Origin: an uncultured Verrucomicrobiota bacterium
GTDB taxonomy: Bacteria; Verrucomicrobiota; Verrucomicrobiia; Limisphaerales; UBA9464
Assembly (NCBI GenBank): GCA_903864375.1
Contig: CAIPFS010000535.1
Location: 1-12,441, forward strand
DNA length: 12,441 nt
Direction of reading: 5' to 3'
In this document: piece after piece, positions 1 to 6,617 of the stretch
Layout: each line of letters opens with the position of its first letter
Numbering within the stretch: position 1 is the first letter of the stretch
Position numbers and translations under genes: made by a program
Notes under the pieces: model-generated
The model's input: the letters and a program-made list of their open reading frames with translations, nothing else
Database searches by the model: none
What the model was told of the DNA's origin: nothing

Positions 1-1973
1 CGTGCGTCCGCCAGGAGTGAATTCCGGGAGTAAATGGTGTCCCCGGGACCAGGCACTCCCAGATATCGCTCCGTGTAGCAGGTATCGTAATCAAACCAGT
101 CGGTGACCGGTGCCCCGGAGATCGCCGCCTTGAAAAAATCCGGACGCCTCAGCGCGGCGGTCGCACTGAGGTATCCGCCAAAAGACCAGCCGGTGATACC
201 GACGCGGTCCAGATCGAGTTCTGGATACCGGGCTCCCATCGCCTGGAGAGCATGGATTTGCTCCTCCAGGGGAAGTTCACCAAAGCGATGGGTGATGGCA
301 CGTTCCCAGCTGCGACCGAATCCGGGTGTGCCACGGCCATCTGCGGATACAACGATGAAGCCATGGTCGGCCATCCACTGGTCCATGAAACCGCCAAAGC
401 CCTGTTGGACCACCCGCGATCCCGGCCCGCCATAGACCGCATCGATCACCGGGTAACGCCTGGCCGGGTCAAAATCGCGGGGGCGCACCAGCTTCACATT
501 GTAGCCAGGACCATCGCCCACGTGGGCATATTCCACGTGAGGCAGTTCCCTCGGCGTCTCCGCCACCGAAGGAACCACACCGGCGACCGAGCCGTCGGAC
601 CGATGAACCGTCCAGACCGGCGCCAGTTGAGGGGACGAAACGAGCAGCGCATAGAGGCCCTTGGGTCCCAGCACCCCGCTCGCGCTTCCCGAGCCACCGG
701 CCAATCGCACGGCGGGTCCCGAATGGGTGTCGACCCGCCACACCTCGGACCGGCTGGGATCAATGCCCCCTGGATAAAGGACCATTCCTGAACAGGGATC
801 AAACTGAAGGGTTCGCCAGCCACTCAATTGAGGACCGGCCACTCCGGCCGCGAGCTCCCGCATGAAATCGCCCGAGGGTTTCCGCAACTCCAACCGCCAG
901 GAAGATTCCAGCTCGGTCGCCCAGATGAATCCGCTTCCATCCTCCAGCCAATGGACCAGACCGGGAACAAAATTGACCCATGCGTCATCTCGAGCCGAAA
1001 TCAGCGTCTGGGTCATCCCGGTCTTGGGATCAGCCTTGAGCAGGGCGAGCTCCTTCTGGTCGCGGCTGAGGACCTGGAGAGTCAATCCACCCTTGCCCGA
1101 CCAGTTCACGTCCACGACATACGGAAACCGAAGCCGATCCCAATTCAACCAGTGGGGCCGGCCCCCGGTGATGGGAAAAACTCCGAGTTCCACCACCACG
1201 TTGGACCGCCCCGGGCGCGGATAATATTGTGGCTCACTGACGCGATCGGGGTTCATCGGATCCGGAACCCGCCACACCTCCACCTGACGGGCGTCAGCCC
1301 GCTCCACCAGCAGTGCCTGTCCATCCGGAGACCACCAGAACCCATGCATCCGCAGGAGTTCCTCCTGGGCCACAAATTCCGCCAGGCCGTACCCCACGGC
1401 ATCCGTGCCGCCCCGCGTCACGGGCCATTGCGTTTCGCTGCGGAGATCAGAGACATGGAGATCGTGACCCAAAACGTAGGCAACGTGTTGAGAGTCGGGC
1501 GACCAGCGGGGATCAATGGCCCCTTCTCCCTTTGGAATCTCCCGAAGAAGTCCATTGGTGCGGGTCATCACGAACAGTCGGTTGGCCAACGGTAATAGAA
1601 TGAACCGCCCGTCTTTCGAAGATTGATAGTCGGCAAGGCCGGAGGCCGTTAGACGCATGCGCTCACGCCGAGCCCGCTCCGCGGCAGACAAAACCTCCCC
1701 GCCCTCTCCGATCACCTGCTTCGCGGTCAGGATTTGCCGGGTGGAACCATCAGCGATGGAAAACTCGAACAAACTCCGACGGTCATCCCGTGGACCTGAG
1801 CGCAGGAAAAGGAGATGCTGGCCATCCGGGGTGAACTCCAGGCGGGTGGGCTGCCCCCGGGTAAAGTTTCTGGTCTCCACGAGGTCGCGAAGAGACTGCC
1901 CCACCTCTGCGATTGCCATGCTCCGCAAGACCCCGCTGGCGATGATCATCAGGGACAGAATTCGCCTCATCAT
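1..1973 (-). CDS. Dipeptidyl-peptidase IV type S9 serine peptidase (C-terminus missing)
   Basis: Secreted or periplasmic exopeptidase of family S9B that removes N-terminal dipeptides. The reading frame stays open from the ATG at 1973 to the window edge, giving 657 residues. A short signal peptide is followed by a DPPIV-type beta-propeller and then an alpha/beta hydrolase domain. The double-glutamate motif that binds the substrate N-terminus is visible (AEFVAQEE, E204-E205, followed by FWWSPDG). The hydrolase part begins near YGGPGS and contains SADGRGT. The nucleophile elbow is GWSFGGY with Ser597 at about 183-185. The catalytic Asp and His should lie beyond base 1. DPP-IV proteins usually run to a little over 700 residues, so roughly 60-110 are missing. 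A GAGG lies 4 nt before the first ATG and 7 nt before a second ATG at 1970, so either may be the start. It is transcribed divergently from the DUF1080 gene. Family call is secure; the exact dipeptide preference is unknown. Confidence 0.95.
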   Translation of the reverse strand, partial: MMRRILSLMIIASGVLRSMAIAEVGQSLRDLVETRNFTRGQPTRLEFTPDGQHLLFLRSGPRDDRRSLFEFSIADGSTRQILTAKQVIGEGGEVLSAAERARRERMRLTASGLADYQSSKDGRFILLPLANRLFVMTRTNGLLREIPKGEGAIDPRWSPDSQHVAYVLGHDLHVSDLRSETQWPVTRGGTDAVGYGLAEFVAQEELLRMHGFWWSPDGQALLVERADARQVEVWRVPDPMNPDRVSEPQYYPRPGRSNVVVELGVFPITGGRPHWLNWDRLRFPYVVDVNWSGKGGLTLQVLSRDQKELALLKADPKTGMTQTLISARDDAWVNFVPGLVHWLEDGSGFIWATELESSWRLELRKPSGDFMRELAAGVAGPQLSGWRTLQFDPCSGMVLYPGGIDPSRSEVWRVDTHSGPAVRLAGGSGSASGVLGPKGLYALLVSSPQLAPVWTVHRSDGSVAGVVPSVAETPRELPHVEYAHVGDGPGYNVKLVRPRDFDPARRYPVIDAVYGGPGSRVVQQGFGGFMDQWMADHGFIVVSADGRGTPGFGRSWERAITHRFGELPLEEQIHALQAMGARYPELDLDRVGITGWSFGGYLSATAALRRPDFFKAAISGAPVTDWFDYDTCYTERYLGVPGPGDTIYSRNSLLADA

Positions 1974-2170
1974 TTAGCCTCAGGCTGGGTTCAGTCGCCG
2001 AGGGGTGTCAAGAGGCTGGAGAGCGGGGAATGGTACTGCGTGCGTGGCATGGACCGCCTCGATCGCAGCAGGAGCCTGACCCGTTTCGAAAGGCTTTCGT
2101 GCGGGAGCCGGAGGCAGGCGACCCACATTTTTCGTGACGACTCCGCCCCGCCGGGCACCATCGACCCACC
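1974..2170. promoter_or_regulatory. Divergent intergenic region between peptidase and DUF1080 genes
   Basis: This 197-bp gap must hold promoters for both flanking genes. AGCCT-C-AGGCT (1976-1986) is a 5-bp inverted repeat that covers the GAGG likely to serve the peptidase start. The palindrome at 2087-2099 is the other visible structure. I see no convincing -35/-10 pair and no small gene. Confidence 0.4.
2087..2101 (+). repeat. CGAAAGGCTTTCG palindrome, first copy of a 12-bp repeat
   Basis: CGAAAG and CTTTCG form perfect 6-bp arms around one G. The 12-bp core AAGGCTTTCGTG (2090-2101) occurs again at 3054-3065, also in the gap before a gene. It lies about 70 bp before the DUF1080 start. Function unknown; it may be an operator half, a remnant of a dispersed repeat, or chance. 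Confidence 0.4.
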
Positions 2171-2896
2171 ATGAAATTACCCCGTCGATTTATTGTTCCT
2201 CCGGTGTCCATTCTGAGCGTGGCTCTGAGTCTGGCCCTGTCCGCCGCGGACGCAGATAAGGAACCGGTTCCGGTGACCCCGGGGGCGGGGACCGCACCTC
2301 CTTCCGATGCCATCTCCCTGTTTGACGGCAAGGATCTGTCTGCCTGGGCGGCGGAGAACGGCGGGGAACCCCAATGGAAGGTTGAAAAAGGGTATGCGGA
2401 AGTGGCCGGCAACGGCGGCATCCTGACCAGGGAAAGTTTTGGCGACATCCAATTGCACGTGGAATGGGCCACCCCCTCGGAAGTCAAAGGGGACGGTCAG
2501 GGACGGGGTAACAGCGGTGTTTACTTCCAGGGCCGGTACGAAATCCAGGTGCTCGACTCCTACCAGAATCCCACTTATTTCAACGGCCAGGCCTCCGCCT
2601 TCTACGGCCACAATGCGCCGCTGGTCAATGCCAGCCGAAAGCCGGGGGAATGGCAGGCCTACGACATCGTCTTTCACCCGCCCCAGACCAAGGAAGGAGG
2701 CACCGTCAAGCCAGGCTCCTTCACCGTATTCCATAATGGGGTCCTGGTGCAGGATCACATCCCGATCCAGGGTGATTCCACCACCGCCGCCAAATTCAGC
2801 GGCGTGACCCAGACCGGGCCGCTGATGTTGCAAAACCATGGCAATCCTGTCCGGTACAGGAACATCTGGTTGCGGAAGATTCCGGCGGGATCTTAA
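2171..2896 (+). CDS. Secreted DUF1080 (3-keto-disaccharide hydrolase-like) protein
   Basis: A 241-residue exported protein with one DUF1080 domain, a concanavalin/LamG-like beta-sandwich. Some members of this family hydrolyse 3-keto-glycosides; others are only presumed to bind or cut sugars. Residues 1-27 form a Sec signal peptide (KLPRR, then a hydrophobic run, then LSAADA). The domain begins at ISLFDGKDLSAW (49-60) and has the family signature GNSGVYFQGRYEIQVLDSY (113-131), then FYGHNAP and the closing GPLMLQNHGNPVRYRNIWLR (217-235). The ATG has no recognisable Shine-Dalgarno site but fits the signal peptide. The gene has its own upstream gap of about 200 bp and stands alone. Such genes are very numerous in Verrucomicrobiota and Planctomycetota, which supports the taxonomic guess. 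Substrate cannot be read from the sequence. Confidence 0.93.
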   Translation: MKLPRRFIVPPVSILSVALSLALSAADADKEPVPVTPGAGTAPPSDAISLFDGKDLSAWAAENGGEPQWKVEKGYAEVAGNGGILTRESFGDIQLHVEWATPSEVKGDGQGRGNSGVYFQGRYEIQVLDSYQNPTYFNGQASAFYGHNAPLVNASRKPGEWQAYDIVFHPPQTKEGGTVKPGSFTVFHNGVLVQDHIPIQGDSTTAAKFSGVTQTGPLMLQNHGNPVRYRNIWLRKIPAGS

Positions 2897-2950
2897 GCGC
2901 TGGAACCAGGGCGCACCCAGGATGGTCCACCGCCGCGTTCACCCGCCAAG

Positions 2951-2996
2951 CTCTCCAAAAACAGGCTCCGGCCTGGGAGAGTTGGCCCTGGCTAAC
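2951..2996. repeat. Two adjoining hairpins after the DUF1080 gene, one with an A5/T5 bulge
   Basis: CTCTCC (2951-2956) pairs with GGAGAG (2976-2981). Inside it CAGGC (2962-2966) pairs with GCCTG (2971-2975) around TCCG, leaving AAAAA (2957-2961) as a one-sided bulge. A second stem GTTGGC/GCTAAC (2981-2986 and 2991-2996, one G-T wobble) follows with a CCTG loop. Read on the minus strand, the inner stem is followed directly by TTTTT, the form of an intrinsic terminator. On the plus strand it is a 3' hairpin 55 bp after the DUF1080 stop. It may limit read-through in either direction. Confidence 0.45.
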
Positions 2997-3039
2997 CAGT
3001 GGCGCAGGCAAGGACCGGGTTGAAACGAGATTGACCCCA

Positions 3040-3065
3040 GGCACCCCGTGCCGAAGGCTTTCGTG
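3040..3065 (+). repeat. GGCAC-CCC-GTGCC hairpin and second copy of AAGGCTTTCGTG
   Basis: GGCAC (3040-3044) and GTGCC (3048-3052) form a 5-bp stem with a CCC loop. It runs straight into CGAAGGCTTTCG (3052-3063), a slightly imperfect version of the palindrome at 2087-2099. The shared 12-mer AAGGCTTTCGTG ends at 3065, only 8 bp before the ATG of the binding-protein gene, so a structure here could affect its translation. The different distance to the start codon compared with the first copy argues against one common operator position. Confidence 0.4.
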
Positions 3066-3073
3066 TGCTCCGG

Positions 3074-4078
3074 ATGAAATTTCCACGAACCGCCCTATTC
3101 CTGATTGGAATTCTTGCCGCCGGACTCCGTTCTCCGGCGGCACCACTCCCCAAATTCACGCTTTATACCCACTGGTTTGCCCAACCGGAGGATGGAGGGT
3201 TTTATGCGGCCCTCCTGAAGGGATTCTGGAGGGAGGAAGGCATTGAGGTCGTCATTGTTCAAGGCGGCGCGAATGCCAATGTTGAGAAACGGGTCAGCCT
3301 CGACCCCCTATCGTTTGGAATCACACCCGCCGAACAGGTTGTGCAGGGAGTCGCCCATGGGCTTCCCCTGGTCTCAGTTGTGAATTTTTTCCAATATGAT
3401 CCACAATGCCTGATGGTTCATGAGGAGTCACCGATCCGCTCCTTTGCTGATTTGGACGGACAAACCATCGCAGCGGTCACGGGGGCTGTTTACTTCCAAT
3501 TTCTGGCGAAAAAGTATCATCTGACCCATGCCCGCGTGGTTCCCTATAATGGAGCCATTGCCCCATTTCTGAAGGACCCGCAACTGGTGCAGCAGGCCTT
3601 CCCGACCAGTGAACCCTATTTTGCCGGACGCGCCGGAGTCCGGACCCGGGTCCTGATGGTGCATGAGAGTGGTTTTGCCCCCTATCGCATTGTGGCTGCC
3701 CATGCGGACCTCGTCCGCGACCATCCCCAGTGGGTGCGGGCCTTTGCCCGGGGAGCGTATCGGGGATGGTTGGAGTTTGCTCAACACCCGGGTCCCGCCC
3801 TGGACGAAATTTGCAAGGTCAGCCCGATGAACGATCGAAGCGCGGCCGATTTCGCCGTGACCCGGATGCGGGAGCTCCATTTCCTGGAGGGGTTCCGGGA
3901 GCGGGGGGAATCCTTCGGAGCCAACAACCCCGAACGATGGAAGTCCCTGGTGCAGCAACTGGCTGAACTCTCCATCGTCCCATCCACTCTCAAACCGGAG
4001 TCGCTCTACAATGACGCATGGCTTCCGACGAAGGTCGGTATTTCGGAGGCAGACATTTCCCGGCTTATCGGGAATTAG
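3074..4078 (+). CDS. NMT1/THI5-like ABC transporter substrate-binding protein
   Basis: Exported solute-binding protein of 334 residues from the NMT1/SsuA/THI5 group. Relatives bind nitrate, alkanesulfonates, thiamin-precursor pyrimidines or flavin precursors and hand them to an inner-membrane ABC importer. Residues 1-23 are a signal peptide (KFPRTALFLIGILAAGLRS, cleavage near PAA) without a lipobox cysteine. The mature part shows the family pattern: HWFAQPEDGGFYAALLKGFW (34-52), IVQGGANANVEKRVSLD (61-77), then GLPLVSVVNFFQYDPQCLMV (96-115) and ADLDGQTIAAVTGA (125-138). I chose the ATG at 3074 over a GTG at 3065 because it gives a clean signal peptide; neither has a good ribosome site. No permease or ATPase gene lies nearby, so the partner transporter must be elsewhere. 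It converges with the 8-oxoguanine deaminase family gene. Ligand unknown; a pyrimidine or purine-like molecule is suggested only by context. Confidence 0.86.
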   Translation: MKFPRTALFLIGILAAGLRSPAAPLPKFTLYTHWFAQPEDGGFYAALLKGFWREEGIEVVIVQGGANANVEKRVSLDPLSFGITPAEQVVQGVAHGLPLVSVVNFFQYDPQCLMVHEESPIRSFADLDGQTIAAVTGAVYFQFLAKKYHLTHARVVPYNGAIAPFLKDPQLVQQAFPTSEPYFAGRAGVRTRVLMVHESGFAPYRIVAAHADLVRDHPQWVRAFARGAYRGWLEFAQHPGPALDEICKVSPMNDRSAADFAVTRMRELHFLEGFRERGESFGANNPERWKSLVQQLAELSIVPSTLKPESLYNDAWLPTKVGISEADISRLIGN

Positions 4079-4133
4079 TTCCACAGGGTTTGGTTCCCAC
4101 CCTCGTTACGCTGGGGAGTTTCACCGCTGTTTT

Positions 4134-4156
4134 GTGCTGCCTGGTTTGAGCAGCAC
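4134..4156. terminator. Hairpin between convergent genes
   Basis: GTGCTGC (4134-4140) and GCAGCAC (4150-4156) are a perfect 7-bp inverted repeat with a 9-base loop. It sits in the 79-bp gap between the convergent binding-protein and deaminase genes and touches the deaminase stop codon (4158-4160). There is no proper T-run after it in either direction (TTC on plus, AAAA on minus). It is therefore a plausible but unproven transcription end or mRNA-protecting hairpin. Confidence 0.4.
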
Positions 4157-4157
4157 T

Positions 4158-5510
4158 TCATCCGCCCTGAAGCCGGCGGGCGGCGGCCCGATGCCGTTCC
4201 AGAATTGGATTCAGGTCGATATCAACCCATTGGCCCTCGCGGATACGAACCCGTCCGTGGATCACCAGGTGGCTGACCTGGCGGGGGAGACAGAGCAACA
4301 GGGCATCGACCTTGTCGTGGGCACCGGAGCTGGCGAGGTCTTCGGCTGGGAAAATGGCCATGTCCGCCCATTTACCGACCTCAATGGACCCCAGTTCCTT
4401 TTCCCGTCCCAGGCATTTTGCCCCCTCGCGCGTCGCGATTTCCAGGGCGTCCGAAACCCGCATGGCTCCGGCCCCGTGTGCAACACGGGTCAGCAGGAGA
4501 GCCTGACGGGCCTCGGCAAGAAGGTGTCCTGAATCATTGGACGCACTGCCATCCACCCCCAGCGCGACGGTCGCGCCGGCGCTGCGGAGGTCATTGACCC
4601 GGCAAATCCCAGACCCGAGGCGCATATTGCAGGTGGGGCAGTGGGAGATTCCCATCTTTTGCCGGCCGATTTCCGCAACTTCTTCATCATTAAAATGAAT
4701 GCCATGGGCCAGCCAGGTTCCTTCACGGGTCCAACCCGCCGACCGGAGCACATCCATCGGGAGCTTTCCAAAGAGGCGAAGCGCCCGCTCCCGTTCGGCC
4801 TGGGTCTCACCGCAATGCGTATGTAGACGAAGGCCCCGGTCGCCGGCCAGGCGCGCGCTTTCCCGATAGAGATCGGCCGAGGCCGACAAAATAGCCACGG
4901 GCGCGAGGGCGACACGTGACAGGGATGCGGGTGACGGATCGTGAAACTGATCCACCAGACGTTCCATCGCCCGGAGGGCCGCATCCAGTCCTTCGACCAT
5001 CCAATCCTGATAGATCTCGGAGGTGGTGTCCATCGCCCCCCGGGCCGAATGAAAACGGATGCCAAACTGCCGAGCCGCATCGAATTGTTCCTCGATCCAG
5101 CCGTCACTTCCGCCAACGAAGACATAATGATGATCCACCGTCATGGTGCATCCCGACAGCATCAACTCTGCGAGAGCCACCTCGGTGGCGACCCGGGCAT
5201 CGGCCGGGCGCGCCTTGCGCCAGACCGGTGTCAGCCCCTTCAGCCATCCGTAAAGGGGTTCATTGGCGATGGGAGCCCAGGAACGCACCAGATTTTGAAT
5301 CATGTGATGGTGCGTGTTGACCAGCCCCGGCAGGCCGATCCCACCCTTCGCATCCAGATGAATCGCCCCCTCCAGAGAGGGGCGACATCCGGTTCCGATC
5401 AGTTCGATCCGTCCGTCTGTGGAGACGACATGGGCGTCGCGCAGGATCGACCGTTGGTCATTCATGGTAACCAAATAACCAAGGTTGTGAATCAGGAGTG
5501 TCTGGGGCAT
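4158..5510 (-). CDS. 8-oxoguanine deaminase family amidohydrolase
   Basis: Cytoplasmic zinc hydrolase of the amidohydrolase superfamily (COG0402), 450 residues, the usual length for this group. Characterised members convert 8-oxoguanine to urate and ammonia; close cousins include guanine deaminase and the triazine enzymes AtzB/TrzN. Metal and active-site residues are all present: H67 and H69 in NTHHH, H232 and E235 in LHTHCGET, H269 in LAHGIH, and D320 in GVDGSASND. Other 8-oxoguanine deaminase-like blocks are LAELMLSGCTMTVDHHY (114-129), HCPTCNMRLGSGI (290-302) and LLAEARQALLL (330-340). The start at 5510 gives MPQTLLIHN, matching the expected N-terminal strand; an extension to 5573 is open but would almost reach the Rieske start. 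It is divergent from the Rieske oxygenase gene and convergent with the binding protein. Family is secure; the substrate could be another oxopurine, cytosine-like ring or triazine. Confidence 0.92.
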   Translation of the reverse strand: MPQTLLIHNLGYLVTMNDQRSILRDAHVVSTDGRIELIGTGCRPSLEGAIHLDAKGGIGLPGLVNTHHHMIQNLVRSWAPIANEPLYGWLKGLTPVWRKARPADARVATEVALAELMLSGCTMTVDHHYVFVGGSDGWIEEQFDAARQFGIRFHSARGAMDTTSEIYQDWMVEGLDAALRAMERLVDQFHDPSPASLSRVALAPVAILSASADLYRESARLAGDRGLRLHTHCGETQAERERALRLFGKLPMDVLRSAGWTREGTWLAHGIHFNDEEVAEIGRQKMGISHCPTCNMRLGSGICRVNDLRSAGATVALGVDGSASNDSGHLLAEARQALLLTRVAHGAGAMRVSDALEIATREGAKCLGREKELGSIEVGKWADMAIFPAEDLASSGAHDKVDALLLCLPRQVSHLVIHGRVRIREGQWVDIDLNPILERHRAAARRLQGG

Positions 5511-5543
5511 GATCAAACCGTTGGCGGCGAACCCTCCGTCAGC

Positions 5544-5557
5544 CGACCTTCGGGTCG
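5544..5557 (+). promoter_or_regulatory. CGACC-TTCG-GGTCG hairpin in the divergent promoter gap
   Basis: A perfect 5-bp stem closes a TTCG loop with a C-G pair, the cC(UUCG)Gg form known as an unusually stable RNA tetraloop. It lies in the middle of the 65-bp gap between the deaminase and the Rieske oxygenase, 18 bp before the oxygenase ATG. It could be a DNA operator palindrome serving both genes or an RNA hairpin in the oxygenase leader. On the minus strand the loop reads CGAA. Confidence 0.45.
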
Positions 5558-5572
5558 TCACAGCCTTGCACA

Positions 5573-5578
5573 ATTATG
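5573..5578 (-). promoter_or_regulatory. Possible -10 element (CATAAT) for the deaminase gene
   Basis: Read on the minus strand this is CATAAT, one mismatch from TATAAT, in otherwise GC-rich DNA and about 60 bp before the deaminase start. It overlaps the ATG of the Rieske gene (5576-5578). No convincing -35 box is found at the expected distance, so this is weak. Confidence 0.22.
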
Positions 5579-6607
5579 CTCGTAACCCAACAACGGGTCT
5601 TGCGCCGCTTCTGGCACGCCGTCATTCCCATGTCACATCTGGCGGACGGCCCCAAGCCATTCACCCTGCTCGGCGAACGGATCGTCCTCTGGAAGGATGA
5701 CAGCGGAGCACCGGCGGCCGTTCGAGACCGCTGTTGTCATCGAACCGCCCGCCTTTCCAAAGGATGGGTCACCAACGGGGAAATCGTTTGTGGTTATCAC
5801 GGCTGGACCTACGACCGGACCGGGCGCTGCACCCGTGTCCCCCAGGCCGCGGATCAGGCCTCCCCCACCGGGATTTGCGTCTCCAGCTATCATTGTGAAG
5901 AACGCTATGGCTATGCCTGGGTCTGCCTGGATTCACCGCTGACCGGAATCCCGGATTTTCCCGAAGCCCGAGATCCGGTCTTCCGTCAGATCGACGAGTT
6001 CTATGAGCTCTGGCAGTGCGGTGCCCTGCGGTTGATGGAGAACTCCTTCGACAACGCCCATTTCTCCTTTGTTCATCAAAATTCCTTCGGCAAGGCCAAT
6101 CATCCCAAGCCGTCGTCTGCCGAGATTATTCCATTTGAAGACGGGTTTCACTTTCACACCGTTGTCCCTGTGAAAAACCCCGAAGGCCTCCGCAAGGCCC
6201 TGGGAACCGAGGAGGCGGAGACGGTCCGCACCATGAGCAACACGTGGTGGATTCCGTTCATCCGCAAGCTCCGGATCGCCTATCCCCATGGGTTGGTCCA
6301 CACCATCGTCACCTGTGCCACGCCCATCGACGATCACAGCATCCAGGTGGTCCAGTTTGTCTTCCGAAATGACACCGAGGAGCAGGTCAAGGCGGAGGAC
6401 GTCATTGCCTTTGACCGCGTGGTGACCGCCGAGGACCGGGGAATCCTTGAAGCAACTGATGCGGACACCCCCATCGATCTGAGTCGTCGGGCGGAAATGC
6501 ACATGGCCTCCGACCGTCCCGGGCTGATCATGCGCCAACGGTTGATGGAGCTCTTTGAGAAACATGGGGAGACCGAGGTCTGTCATCCCGCTCCCGTGGC
6601 CGGATAA
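5576..6607 (+). CDS. Rieske [2Fe-2S] non-heme iron oxygenase, alpha subunit
   Basis: Oxygenase component of 343 residues that uses O2 and electrons from a separate reductase to hydroxylate or demethylate a substrate in the cytoplasm. The Rieske cluster ligands are C53 and H55 (RCCHR) with C72 and H75 (CGYHGW). The mononuclear iron site is D159-x2-H162-x4-H167 in NSFDNAHFSFVHQNSF, preceded by N156. A late acidic block EDRGILEATDAD (286-297) probably provides the third iron ligand. Overall layout resembles the vanillate demethylase/pheophorbide oxygenase branch, single-subunit in form, rather than two-subunit ring dioxygenases. No ferredoxin or reductase gene is in view. The ATG at 5576 is 65 bp from the divergent deaminase start, and the next gene starts 10 bp after the stop, so both neighbours may share its regulation. 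Substrate unknown; methylated or otherwise substituted purines are a context-based guess. Confidence 0.93.
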   Translation: MLVTQQRVLRRFWHAVIPMSHLADGPKPFTLLGERIVLWKDDSGAPAAVRDRCCHRTARLSKGWVTNGEIVCGYHGWTYDRTGRCTRVPQAADQASPTGICVSSYHCEERYGYAWVCLDSPLTGIPDFPEARDPVFRQIDEFYELWQCGALRLMENSFDNAHFSFVHQNSFGKANHPKPSSAEIIPFEDGFHFHTVVPVKNPEGLRKALGTEEAETVRTMSNTWWIPFIRKLRIAYPHGLVHTIVTCATPIDDHSIQVVQFVFRNDTEEQVKAEDVIAFDRVVTAEDRGILEATDADTPIDLSRRAEMHMASDRPGLIMRQRLMELFEKHGETEVCHPAPVAG

Positions 6608-6617
6608 CCCCTGTGGT

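Noticed and set aside
252..1595. Open frames on the plus strand (252-791 and 828-1595) opposite the peptidase gene
   Set aside because: They encode proline/arginine/histidine-rich sequence without recognisable domains and are antisense to a frame with clear DPP-IV motifs; high GC keeps such frames open.
3065..3073. GTG start for the binding-protein gene
   Set aside because: The ATG at 3074 gives a cleaner signal peptide and the GTG lies inside the repeated 12-mer.
4941..5585. A 214-codon plus-strand frame opposite the deaminase
   Set aside because: It is the antisense shadow of the conserved amidohydrolase frame and shows no domain of its own.
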